Source: Saururus chinensis
Lineage: Eukaryota > Streptophyta > Magnoliopsida > Piperales > Saururaceae
Direction: 5' to 3'
Assembly (NCBI GenBank): GCA_035235625.1
Contig: CP141150.1
Coordinates: 1,674,001-1,738,000, forward strand
DNA: 64,000 bases
The notes beneath the pieces were generated by a model, which ran no database searches, had not been told where the DNA came from, and saw nothing but the letters and a program-made list of their open reading frames with translations. Below are positions 41,624-53,130 of this stretch, piece by piece; position 1 is the first letter of the stretch, and every line of letters begins with the position of its first letter. The position numbers and the translations under genes were made by a program.

Positions 41624-44600
41624 TGTAAGATCCCTAAACCCTAAACTAGTTTATTTAATTTGTTATGTTAATATTATGTTGTTTAGTGTTAAATTGGGTC
41701 GGTTTGACTTGTTTTGGGATTTAAGGATGTTGATAATGGTTTTAATCAATATTTTCTTCATTTTGATGATTTTTATGTTAAATTAAGTCAATTCAATTTT
41801 TCTAAAATTATTAGCTATTTTTTGAAAAAGTTAGGGTGTGGGCCCCACATTCGTAAATTGAGATGATGGGTCCCATAAGACCCTAAACCCATCTTATTTC
41901 ATAATTAAGTACTTCAAAATTTTTAAACTTCGTTATGGACTCAAAATGAACAAATTACTCATTTTTAGTAATAAATTCTATTTGTACCCTAATTTTCTAT
42001 TAGGTATACCCCATGACTTACGATAAATAAAAAGTTCAACCTCATTCCTGTTTGGGAAGAGATGAAATCTGGAAGCTAAGTGGCCCTAATCAACATTCCA
42101 AAAGAGGAAACATTGATTAAGGTAAGATTAACTTTGATTTCTTCACTAATCTCCTAGGGTTTTGCCTAATCTTTCTTAATATCATCTTTTCAAAGGTTGA
42201 ACCTTATTTTTCCTACTATTTCTAATTTTAATCTATATTTCAAACCTCTAATGAGGGATTTTCGTTTTGGAACAAAATAAGTCATAGATCTATAAGTTTT
42301 CAATGTGATTTAAGCTTTAATAATCAGATTTATCAATGTATTAACAAAACCCTAAATATGGTTAGGGATTTAAAAAAATTGGAGCTTTGATTTTGAACTA
42401 AGAACTCACTGAAGGTAAGAGTTTTTCTTCCAAAATAGGTAGGTGTTTCAAATTTGAAATTATGGATGATTTATGTGGGTTTTGCTTGATGTGGAGCTTT
42501 ATTTGTAGTTTATGTAAAACTTAATCTTTTTAATGATTTCCTTGTGTTTTAGTTAAAAAATTACTAGATCAATCATTTCCTAAGCTTTAATTTCACTATT
42601 ATGATGTTTGAAAGTGAGATTTGAATGTTCATGATCATTTGTTATATTTTCAATTTTGGGTTCGCAAGGTTGAAGATGAACGAGAGCCGTTGTATTGGCA
42701 TTCAAATGGCCATATAGGCTGATCAAACAGCCATATGTTCGAATGGCCTTCTGGCTGATCAAATGCCTAAATGACAGTTCTTCCATTTTGCATATTTTGT
42801 TCTATGTTCTTCTTAAATATCATTTATTATTTTCATGATGAGTGATTTATACTTGGAAATGCTACTGTAAAGGCATGAATATTATGTTGAGAGCTATGAT
42901 AATGTTCAAGTGTGAAGTAGATTATATGTTATTCAGTTTTAACATGTTATGATAGTTATCTTAAATTCATGTTGAATGATTCTCCATGTCTTACTTAGGA
43001 TTCGAGCAAGTTAAATCATAAAAATGGACTTGTATGCTTTCACATATTATGTTAAATTATTGGTGAATTATAATTCCATGTCTATCTTAAGCTTAGTAAT
43101 GAGTATGCTTACCGAAGTCTAGCATGATGTTGTATTAGACTTGAATTTATGTTTTTCGATAGTTTTCACCTATGATTTTAATAAGGAGCCATAATTAAAT
43201 TATGAGAGCATATGTGTAGTATGTCGAATGGGTTGTTTATAATGCAGATACCCATGCTTAAAATTGAATGCTACTATCAGGCACACACACATGTGGGATA
43301 ATTATGGTAATTATTTGGGCACATATGATTAGAGTTGATGCATGTATGACTGATGGGCACGTTTTATGAATTAGGGTTCATGTAGTATTGCTCACACATG
43401 TACTATATTGTATACATCATAAAACGGTTTACGATTGAGATTTATTGAGATTAGTTATAGTTGATCAATCAGATGCAATTGTGTGATATTGTTTGCCTGG
43501 TTAATCAATCAAAGGCTTGTCGATAAGGTTTTATGTTTAAAAAGATAAGGTTTTACGTCCAAAAGGACTGGGTTTTACATCTCTCGAGGATAGGTTTTCC
43601 TCCTCGGGTTGATAAGAGCAGCAATGTAATAAGGAGACCAACCTATTAAGACCATCTGGACCCTGAGAATCTAGGCTAGTGTAACCAAGTACACCGGCTT
43701 ACTAGGGGCATCTTCTCCGTTAGGAAATTTACCCAAACTGTATAATTCCTTCGAGCTCTCCAATTTGGGGACTATCTAGAGTGAGTATGGACTGCTTAAG
43801 CTTCAACCAATTAAGTAGGGTTATTTTATCGATATGTATGGTTATGATATTGTGTTTGAAATACTTTTAATGCAGGATGAATGTTTATAAATATGCATGA
43901 TTATGATTGTGTATTAAAGACACTTCTAATGTAGGTTGAATGCTTATTAATATACATGATATGTTAGTGTGTTTAAGATACCCTTCATGAAGGATGGTTG
44001 TTTATGGATATGCATGATATATTAGTGTGTTTAAAATACTTTTCATGTAGGATGAATATTTATAAATATGCATGGATATGTATAGTGTGTTTAAAACACT
44101 TGTCATGCAAAATGAATGTTTATAAAGAAAAATGAATATGCATGAATATGTATAGTGTGCTAGAAACACTCTTAATGCAGGATGAATGTTTATGGTTTAA
44201 TATGATTATTTATATTATAGATAATATGTTAAGATACTTTCATATATGATAATTACTTATAGGTGAGTATGGTTGAGTAATGAGATGATATATGATATAT
44301 TTGATGTGTAAATTGTGTTGAATCCCATGATGTTTTCAAATTTATCATTTCGGCATTCAAAACCTTACTGAGTGTTATACTCACTCCATATTTTTCTCTT
44401 GTGTTTTCTGTTTTGGGGCTACATGGTGAAACATGCAGACGATCTGGTCCTTCTTTATGAGGAGTGTGTGACTAATGGTAGGGAGTAGGCGTGGGAGCCC
44501 AGAGACCTTACTATCTTTACTTGTTTATTCCATTGGTGTATTAGAATTTCATGTTTGGTTGATTTTGTGTTATACTTTATTAGTCATTGTGGTTTTAGAC

Positions 44601-44815
44601 TTACTTCTAATGTTATGACTTGAGCCATATTTAACGACTTAGTGTTATAAGATTGTGGGTTTAAGAGTTGAAGACTTATTCAGATTTGATGTCATTTATA
44701 TTTTTTTTTATTTTTTCTTGCACAAAAATAAAGTGGTACATTACTTCGTATGTGTTACACCCGTTTAAGGGGATAAGTCTTTTGCGAGTCGTTACTTCAT
44801 CGCCCCCAAGCGACA
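41624..44815 (+). mobile_element. Probable long solo LTR
   Basis: Starts TGTAAGATCCCTAAACC and ends CCCCCAAGCGACA, flanked by TTTAG (41619-41623) and TTTAC (44816-44820), four of five bases matching. The polypyrimidine DNA is continuous across the two junctions. No genes inside. The text near 43600-43800 (TAGTGTAACCAAGTACACCG and neighbours) and the end motif ACTGAGTGTTATACTCAC resemble long Ty3-type LTRs. An alternative end at GTTACA near 44757 cannot be excluded. Confidence 0.6.
43850..44215. repeat. Tandem repeats of about 60-65 bp in the LTR
   Basis: Units of the type TGCAGGATGAATGTTTATAA, ATATGCATG, then TAGTGTGTTTAAAACACTT occur about six times with length variation. Confidence 0.75.
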
Positions 44816-44820
44816 TTTAC

Positions 44821-47000
44821 GCTCTCTCTACACTCTCTCTTTACCCTCTTTCTCTACACTCTCTCTCTCCTCCTCTCCCCTCTCTCCTCCTTTCTCTCTC
44901 CTCCTTTCTCTCTCTCGTGCCCTCTCTCTCTTCTCTTTTTTCCCTCTCTCTCCACTCTCTTTTATTATAATGAAATATAATAATATAATAGAAAATAAAA
45001 AAATTAACAATTACTTTCTTCCACCCTTCTTCTCTCTCTACACCCTCTCTCTCCTCTAATTTTAATCTTTTAATATTTTAAATTTTCATATTATATTTAA
45101 AAATAAAAAATTTAAAATTAAAGTTATTCACGATGCATGGGAATATGCGTCGCAAATATGGTAGATATTAACACGATGTATAAGCGTATGAGTCGCTAAT
45201 TCATCATGTACTAGGGACGCATAATCTTATGCGTTGCTAATAACTTTTATTTTATTTCTTTTTTATAATTTATAATTTTTAATAATATATAAACAAATCT
45301 TTAAAAAAAATTAATTCCTCTCTCTCTACACACTCTCTATCCCCTCTCCCCTCTATCTCTAGCCTCTCTCCTCTCTTTCTATTCCCTCTCTCATCTCTTC
45401 ACTCTCTCCTCACTCTCTACCCTCTCTCCCCTCTCTCCTTCTCTATCTCCCCTCCCTCTCTCTCTCTTTTTCTTTCCTCTTTTCTCTCTTTCTCTCTCTC
45501 CCCCCATCTCTTTTATTTTAAACTTTTTTAAAAATAAAAAATAGTAGTGATGTATAGAACAATGTGTCGCTACTTACCTTAGGGTAGTCTATGCATCGCT
45601 ACTACACTAGGGTAGTAGCGATAAATATACTTATGCATCGCTACTACACTAGGGTAGTAGCAACAAATACACTCATGTGTCGCTTCTACCCTAAGGTAAT
45701 AGCAATACATACCGATATATGTCGCTACTATAAATATTTTATTTTTTAATTTTAAAAAATAATATATTATTAAAATTCTCTCTCTTCTCGCTCTACTCTC
45801 TCTCCCCCCCTCTCCTCTCTCTCATCTAGTTTGAATTTTTTATGGTTTTTTACTTTGATAATTATATTTTAAAAATATTAAATAAAAATTATTAGTGACC
45901 TGTAGAAATATACATTGCTAATACACAAGGTATTAGCAATGCATAAAAGTATACATCACTAGTACCGTGTATATTAGCGACACATATTTCTATACATTGC
46001 TAATAGTTTTATTTTTTATTTTATTTTTATTATTTTAAAAATATAATATTTTATAATAAAAAAATTTAAAAATTAAAATTAAATTCATTTCCCTCTCCTC
46101 TCTATCTACACTATCTCTCTCGAGCCCCTCACTCTTCTCTCTAGCCTCTCACTCTCTCCTCTCCCTCCTCTATCTCTCCTCTCTCCCTCTCTCTCTACCA
46201 TCTCTCTCCTCTCTCTTCACCCTCTCTCTTTCTCTCTCTCCCTCTTCACTCTCTCTTTCCCCCTCTCTCCTCTAATTTAAATTTTTTTATGATTTTTTTA
46301 TAATCATATTTTAAAACTAATAAATAAAATAAAATAAAAAATATTAGTGGCGTATAGAAATGTGTCACTAATACACAAGGTGTTAGTGACACATAGAAAT
46401 ATGTGTCGCTAATACTGTGTATATTATATTTCTATGTGTCACTAATATTTTTATTTTTTATTTTTTTATTATTTTGAAATTATAGTATTTTATAAAAAAT
46501 AGAATTTAAATTCATCTCCCTCTTTTCTCTCTCTAGCCTCTCACTCTCTCTCTTCCATCTCTCCTCTCTCTTCACTCTCTCTCTTGTTTCCCCCCTCTCC
46601 CCTCTTCCTCTATCATCTCCCTCCTCTCTTTCTCTCTCTTTCTCTCTTTCCCCCTCTCTCCTCTTTCTCTACTACCTCCCTCCTCTCTCTCTTTTTTCTT
46701 TATCTCCTCTATTCTCTTCCCCTCTCTCTACACCCTATTTTCTATTTGAATAATAAATATTAAATAAAATAAAATAAAAAATTATTAGTGATGCTTGCTT
46801 AAAAGCGTCGCTAAAGTAGTAATATTAGCACCACTTTTAATACAATGCATTTATTAAAATGTCACTAATAGCACAATTATTAGCAATGCTTTTATAAAAG
46901 CGTCGCTATTAGTACTATTAGCTACGTTTGAAAATAGCATCGCTAATAGATTTAATTTTTTTATTTTTTATTGAAAATATATAAATTTTAGTGGCTAAAA
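44821..47000. repeat. Polypyrimidine tracts and AGCGACG-type units
   Basis: Polypyrimidine tracts at 44821-44960, 45310-45510, 45775-45830, 46090-46270 and 46510-46740 alternate with units such as GATGCATGGGAATATGCGTC (45132), CTACACTAGGGTAGTAGCG (45639) and GACACATAGAAATATGTGTC (46387). Many units are decayed from GCGACG to GCGATA or GTGACG. Confidence 0.75.
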
Positions 47001-47009
47001 TATATAAAT

Positions 47010-47720
47010 TTTAATTTAAGCAACATATCTGCTCCTTGCTCTTATCCGATTTTATATTCTTTTTCCTTTCTCTTTTCTCCTCTATCTCATTTTATGTCCT
47101 CTTCTATTTCATTTTTCTTTCTTTTTAAGCAGTTCTTGGTGAATCGAGGCCTTCGACATGTGGTAATTCCCGCACCTGATTCTATAAGTACAAATATTGG
47201 GTGAAATATGAAAAATCAAATACACCCTATTGTCAAATGTCCCAATAAATAAATAAATAGCAAAAAAGTCTAAGAAATTACAGAAAAATCAAGGACATTA
47301 CAATTACATTTTTGTGAGTGTTTTCTTTAACAATCCAGCTACTCATAAAGTTTATTTAATACTCTCACCCTCATCTACATGTGATATTTTAACCACGCAC
47401 CTCAACCACCCATGGGGGAATCTTGAGCTTTAAGTTTCTCTACTTGGAATTTTAATTATATTTACCCCTCACCTAGTGATGGGTCTTAGACCTTGTGCCC
47501 CAACCTTCTCCTTGGGGGATCTTGAGCGCATTTAATTCTGTATGCCACAATTCAATCGTCTTAGTTACACATTATGTCATATCTCATTTTTACACCCTAC
47601 CTTAGTTACACGTGTAATAAAATTTCCTAGCATGTCATATGTATATCCTTAATGAGGCTAAACATGGTGAGAGTACTAAACTAACACAATCAATCATGCA
47701 ATATATATACATATATATAT
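47010..47720 (-). mobile_element. LTR-like fragment
   Basis: 47265-47315 (ATAGCAAAAAAGTC..AGAAATTACAGAAAAATC..GGACATTACA) matches the edge at 55275-55324 of the LTR-like block, so one LTR terminus is present. The other boundary and a target duplication were not identified. 47380-47560 has two related segments containing GGGGGAATCTTGAGC and GGGGGATCTTGAGCG. Confidence 0.4.
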
Positions 47721-47929
47721 ATGAGACATTTATAATAAAACGTCACAAATAATATATATAGGGGAGGGGACGCAGGGGCAGAGGGAGGGACACCAAACTC
47801 CGACAGGAGGAGGTAGCACCCTAGGGCCCCTCCTCTAGCCGAAGACAGGGATGAGGGGAGTAGAGCAAGGGAAAGCTAGAGTAGAAGAGAGAGGGGAGTG
47901 GGAGAATATAGGTGGACTATTTGCGATGT

Positions 47930-48640
47930 TTATAAATAAACGTCCCTAATAGATATATAATTATTGAAAAATTTTAAAATTTATTTCTAGCCGGCAACGA
48001 GCCGGGAGAAGGGGAAAGTAGGAGAAATTAATTTAAATTTTTTTGTACTTATATGCATCGTTGCATCAAAATCTTATAGCCCGTAGAGTCGAGGCTTGGA
48101 GAATGTAGACATAAAAAATTAATTTAAATTTTTTAAAACTCCAATGGCCCATTGAGCTTGGGCGTGAGTGAACCTAGTCACAAATAGAAAAGAAATAAAA
48201 TTCACTTTTTTTTAAAGAATAGTATTTGCAATACTTTTATTTAATTGTAGCAAATAGTGGGTACCATTTGTGACACTTACATAAAAGCGTCACAGATATG
48301 GATTTTATTTGCAATGCGTAAGTATAATAGTCGCAAATATTAGGATTCAATTTTTTTTAAAAAAATATATTTTGCGACATTTGTATGAGCCTTGCAAATA
48401 CTTTTACTATCTATGATGCTTATACAAATACATTGCAAATTGACTACTATTTGTGACACTTTAGAAGAAGTGTCGCAAGTAGTTAAATTAATTTTTTTTA
48501 AAAGTAGTATTTGCAATGCTTTTGTGTAAGCGTCACAAAGGGTACACACCCTTTGCGACACTTACACAAAAGCATTACAAATTATCTCCTATTTGCGAAG
48601 CTTCAAGGGAAGCATCATAAATAGTATTGTGGGTAAAATT
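47930..48640. repeat. TTTGCGACGCTT-type subterminal units
   Basis: Pairs such as CATTTGTGACACTTACATAA with AAGCGTCACAGA, and TTTGCGACACTTACACAAAA, occur about ten times. They resemble the CACTA subterminal units but with TTTGCGAC replacing TTAGCGAC. Confidence 0.65.
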
Positions 48641-49279
48641 TTGCCCGCTCCTAAATCTCCCCAACCCCTTTCACAATTGCCATATGCCACTCGCCCCCTT
48701 CCCCACTACAACATTTTTAGGCTTTTGCCACAAATAATTTTGTTGCAAAAGCTTTATATTTCGTCTCAAAAAGCCTTTTGCGACAAATATAGTTCATCCT
48801 ATAGTTGTTGCTAAAGGCTCATCTCAAAACCGTATTTGCCACAAATTAAATTTCATCCCAGGTTATGCATTTGCAACAAAAATGTTTGTTGCTAAAGAAT
48901 ATTTTGTCATTAAAAAATGATTACAAAAAATTAATATGACTATTCTTTTGCGACAAAATATTTTAAAAAAAATTTAAAATATATAATTTTTTGTTTGCAA
49001 CAAAATGGATTTGTCACAAAAACTTTTTTTCCAAATTACAAAAGTGTTATTTGAGGCAAAAAAATTTCGTCACAAAATGAGAGAATATATTTGCTACAAA
49101 CAATTATTGTCGCAAATTGGTTTTACAATAAATTGTATCACGTTATTGGGCCAAATAATTTTGTTGCAAAAGTGTATGCATGACTATTTGGGACAAAATA
49201 ATGTCGTGGCAAAAATATTCAAAATGAAAAAAAAAACATATATATAGAACTATCTTCACTTTTCTTAAAATAAATGTTA

Positions 49280-49460
49280 AAAAAAAGATATATATTTAGC
49301 GATGTAGACCGTCGCTGAAACTATATATATCAGCGACAGTTTAAGCTCGTTGTTGAAAACCACTTTCAACAACAGCCTAAAGGACCGTCGCTGAAAACAA
49401 GTTTTAGCGACAGTCATATTTACCTTCAGCATTGGTCAAGACTGCCGCTGAAGGTAATTT
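49280..49460. repeat. TTTCAGCGACGG-type units
   Basis: AGCGATGTAGACCGTCGCTG, CAGCGACAGTTTAAGCTCG, GGACCGTCGCTGAAAACAAG and TTTTAGCGACAGTC form inverted pairs. Another variant of the CACTA subterminal repeat, apparently a different subfamily from its neighbours. Confidence 0.6.
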
Positions 49461-49938
49461 TTTAAAAACAAAAGAACATAAAAAATCCAAAAAGAACATA
49501 AAAAATCTAAAAATCACACATCCACACCGAATACAAAAAGCTCAAACATATATAGTGTAACATCAAGAAACCAATAACACCCCCAAGTTCAAAGGATTAG
49601 ATCTAAACACAAGCAAGAAAAATCAATACACCATTCAAGAACAAGTCTATGAAAAGTCATTTTGTTTACGAAACCAAGGCCAGCTTTGGACTTATCAAAT
49701 CACTGACTTCAAAACAAGTCTATAGAAATTACCAATCCCACTAAGATATGCATGCTATTAGTGTCATTAATATAGATGCAACCAAACAGAAACCAACAAA
49801 CTAAATGAAATTATAAATTTTTAAAGTAATCCAAATTCGTGCCAAATGACTTAATTGATATCTTTAATCTATACCTTTGCTAGAGAAAGAATGGTCTCTA
49901 AATAAACTCCTGAAATCTTCAAAATATTACTTGATACA

Positions 49939-50083
49939 TACCAACCCCTGAGTTTGTCTGATTTGGGCGTTTTCTATATCTCAGGGTGGTAATATAAAAT
50001 ATAATCTTCACCCTTTAACAGAGGGATGCCCAAATGTAACAGCTTGTAAATCCACGTTTCTTGCAATGTTCAGGGTATCCTAT
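49939..50083 (-). pseudogene. HAC: HAC-type (plant CBP/p300) histone acetyltransferase exon fragment
   Basis: HAC proteins acetylate nuclear histones and act as coactivators. Downward from 50083 the - strand reads IGYPEHCKKRGFTSCYIWA, then, after a disturbed stretch of about five residues, GEDYILYYHPEI, a stop in place of Q, and KTPKSDKLRGWY. This is the acetyl-CoA-binding core of the plant HAC catalytic domain. A splice acceptor (CATATAG) precedes the fragment and a GT follows WY, so one exon is represented. The rest of the large protein (TAZ, PHD, ZZ domains) is absent. It lies within CACTA-like region 3 and on the same strand as the bHLH fragment. It is dead as it stands. Confidence 0.85.
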
Positions 50084-50099
50084 ATGAAACAATCATAAA

Positions 50100-50410
50100 T
50101 GAATGGGAGTAAATTATGAGCCTAACTACAACACAGATCTTAAAAATCCAACTGGATGATGAACCAAAACACGGGCTGATGCTAATTTCCATTTCAATTT
50201 ACATCTTCCAAGATCATCAAAGCATGAATAGGATATGGGAAGGGTTTCAGTTGAACCAAGTTGGACTGGACGCTGTAATCCTTTTTTTTTCAGAATACTT
50301 GGTACAAGTAAAAAAAAACAAATGTCACATATGCAAACACAGCTTTGGCTGGCCCTTTTTATTCAAACAACTATCAAAAAGAACAGTTATTATCTTCACT
50401 GTTATTGACT
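50100..50410. other. Short spacer beside the HAC fragment
   Basis: A + strand frame (50116-50502) crosses into the LTR-like block; it has no recognised family. No HAC exon upstream of 50083 could be read on the - strand. Confidence 0.35.
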
Positions 50411-51067
50411 ATAAATGTAACGCCCGAGATTTTTCATACATTTTTATTAAAATTCACAAAAAAATTTTGCAATATAACATCTGTAAGTCAGAGGAAAAAT
50501 GACGAAATCAAAACCTGATAAAACAGTTTGTAATTTAAAACACTAAACATCTATTTTTCATTTAAATATTTTCATTATACGGTCAAACATCGTACGGCCA
50601 AAGCAAATATCATCAGGCGCTACTCGAAAACACATGTACGAATAAATTGCTATGATCATAGACTTTAAATACAAATCTCTCCCAGGCCTCCCTGAGTGCA
50701 AGTCCCATAACAGTCCACAAACTAATCCAAATGAAAGTCCAAAATAAACATCTTAACGTCTCGTCTCACGCAATACAACAGATCGTGGTACAAATAAACT
50801 CGCAGTGAGTCAAGCATATACCTGAGTCAACGGGAATCATTCCACCGCTGAAATGAGCATCCATCTCCAAGAGCTCTCCGCATAAACCTGTAAAACCTCC
50901 CGTACAACGGGGCTAAAAAGTAGGGTAATTAGTATTTTCATACTCAGTAGGAAAATACCCAGTAGGGGAAATCCCAAACGGTGAACTCAAAAGTTCATAA
51001 ATACACGCATTCATGCAACTCAAACATGAAGCAGAAGCATATCAATATCATGCTCATACGCATACAA

Positions 51068-51241
51068 ACATACCAAATGCACCATCGTGCCAAAGTCATA
51101 CCAAATGCACCAGCGTACCAAAATCATACCAAATGCACTATTGTGCCAAAATCATACCAAATGCACCATCGTGCCAAAATCATACCAAATGCACTATCGT
51201 GCCAAAATCATACCAAATGCACCATCGTGCCAAAATCATGC
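51068..51241. repeat. 28-bp tandem repeat, about six units
   Basis: CATACCAAATGCACCATCG followed by TGCCAAAAT, repeated head to tail with few changes. There are no unique spacers. Confidence 0.9.
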
Positions 51242-51887
51242 CATCAAATTAAACTTACACAAGCACCCTTATCCAGGGTCTTACAAACTTACTTCTACCA
51301 TCATACGCATACTCATATAACATACGCATACTTGTACAACCTTACTCGTACAATTATACTCGTACAGCTTAACACAAAATCACACTTACTGTCTTACTCA
51401 GAAACGTACTCTCACAATCGTACTCATACACATACTCTTACAATCGTGCTCATATACATACACTTACAGTCATGCTCATACTCATACGCTTACAGTCGTG
51501 CTCACACTCATACAGTCGTACTCATAATCGTACACATATCAACGACCACTGAAGCTCATTACAACTAATGAGCTCCAGCGTCGAAATGGAAAAGAATGTC
51601 ACTGGGGCATCACCTTAACCTCCGGGGAGTGACTAGACGCCATGGACTTTTCCGAAGGTAAGGCACACCAATGCTCATGGGGCACTGGATCAAACAGGTA
51701 AAAGTAGATCCATGATACTACTTACCTGAGCGCGTAAACATAAACACCCACACATAAGGGGTCATACAATTGCCCACCATAATGGGTCTTATAGTGCCAG
51801 AGAATTGCCCACCATAATGGGTCTTATAGTGCCATTGCCACTCTTGGGCAGAAAACATACAGTGCCACACTTGGGCGGAATCATACA

Positions 51888-52138
51888 ACGCTCTCAACAG
51901 AGCATCAAACATCTGGGCTTACACAGCACATAAACCAAATCGAAAATATACTTCGCTCTTAACAGAGCATCAGACGTCTGGGCTTCATACAGCACACAGA
52001 CAAAGTTAGAAACGTACATCACTCTCAACAGAACATCAAACGACTGGGCTTATACAGCACGCAGACCAAATCGGAAACATACGTCGCTCTCAGCAGAGCA
52101 TCAGATGTCTAGTGCTTTATACAGCACACAGACAACAT
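51888..52138. repeat. Tandem repeat of about 65 bp, four units
   Basis: CGCTCTCAACAGAGCATCA, CATCTGGGCTT, then ACAGCACACAGAC and an AAACATAC tail begin at about 51888, 51952, 52019 and 52084. CGCTCT..AGAGC gives each unit a small inverted repeat. Confidence 0.85.
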
Positions 52139-52819
52139 CCCGCAGGATAAACACCATGGCAAGACATGAGAAAAGCTTTGCCGACTCATTATAGGCTAGC
52201 CCAAACACGGAACTTAATCCGTTGAACCCTCAGGTCTCAAACTCACAACGCTATCATTAGTTGTGCTTATAATTCAAGTTTGAATTAAGTACATTATGCG
52301 GTACAATTATGTCACACAAACTCACAGTCCTTGACTGATCAAACTAAAGCTGAGCCCGATCGAAACCCTAGTTCGTCAAGGCAACAGACTTCACTTACCC
52401 GTCCACATCATAGACAAAACTCACCGTACATCAAACCCTTACAGTCTTACATACTTCACTATCCATCTTATGGCCAAATCATCTTACACTGACATCCTTA
52501 AATGAAGTTCCTCAAAGCCAACCCAGTTGTCGCCCTCTTACTTATATTTCACTTATTATGCTTACTTTTCACTTCATAATCTTTACGTTATGCTTGTACA
52601 ATTATGCACACTCTTACTGTCTGACAATCGCCCAACATACAATCCAACTCAAACCGATCCATTCTAATCCTTGCCCGCCATACTCATATCCTCTGTAATC
52701 CGTCATACGCTTACACATCCAAATCCAGACCAAACCTCTGTCACCTCTTACTGTCCATCGCCCATACCTCTGCCCACATACACTTACACATATCCATATC
52801 ATAGACAAAAAACCATCAT

Positions 52820-53130
52820 ACATACGTCAAACATACACGCTAGCCATCACTAGCACATGCATACATACGTCAAACATACACGCTAGCCATCACTAGCACA
52901 TGCATACATACATCAAACATACACGCTAGCCATCACTAGCACATGCATACATATGTCAAACATACCTGCTAGCCATCACTAGCACATGCATAATCCATAC
53001 ATACTCCAAACATGCACGCTAGCTATCACTAGCACATGCATACATACATCAACATACACGCTAGCCATCACTAGAACATAATCAACATACGAAATTTACC
53101 AACAAACACGCTAGTCATCACTAGCACATA
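52820..53130. repeat. Tandem repeat of about 43 bp, seven units
   Basis: ACATACACGCTAGCCATCAC, TAGCACATGCATAC, then ATCAA repeats head to tail, with indels in the last units. CTAGCCATCACTAG is itself a short inverted motif. Confidence 0.88.

Larger units (their letters stand above)
36371..48640. mobile_element. CACTA-like region 2, invaded by LTRs (right end not found)
   Basis: Left end CACTGCAACAAATAGTAC follows TAA and runs into AGCGACG subterminal repeats (36371-36972). After the LTR at 36978-39221 it resumes with a GC-rich block (39300-40090), polypurine DNA (40110-40890), AGCGACG units (40915-41300) and polypyrimidine DNA. A second LTR (41624-44815) follows, then more of the same modules to about 48640. 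Units near 47930-48620 shift towards TTTGCGACGCTT. No matching TTGCAGTG or TTGTAGTG right end was found, so this could be one long element or several broken ones. Confidence 0.6.

Noticed and set aside
51068..51241. Regular 28-bp repeats resembling a CRISPR array
   Set aside because: Units are contiguous with no unique spacers, there are no cas genes, and the DNA is from a plant nucleus. It is a minisatellite.
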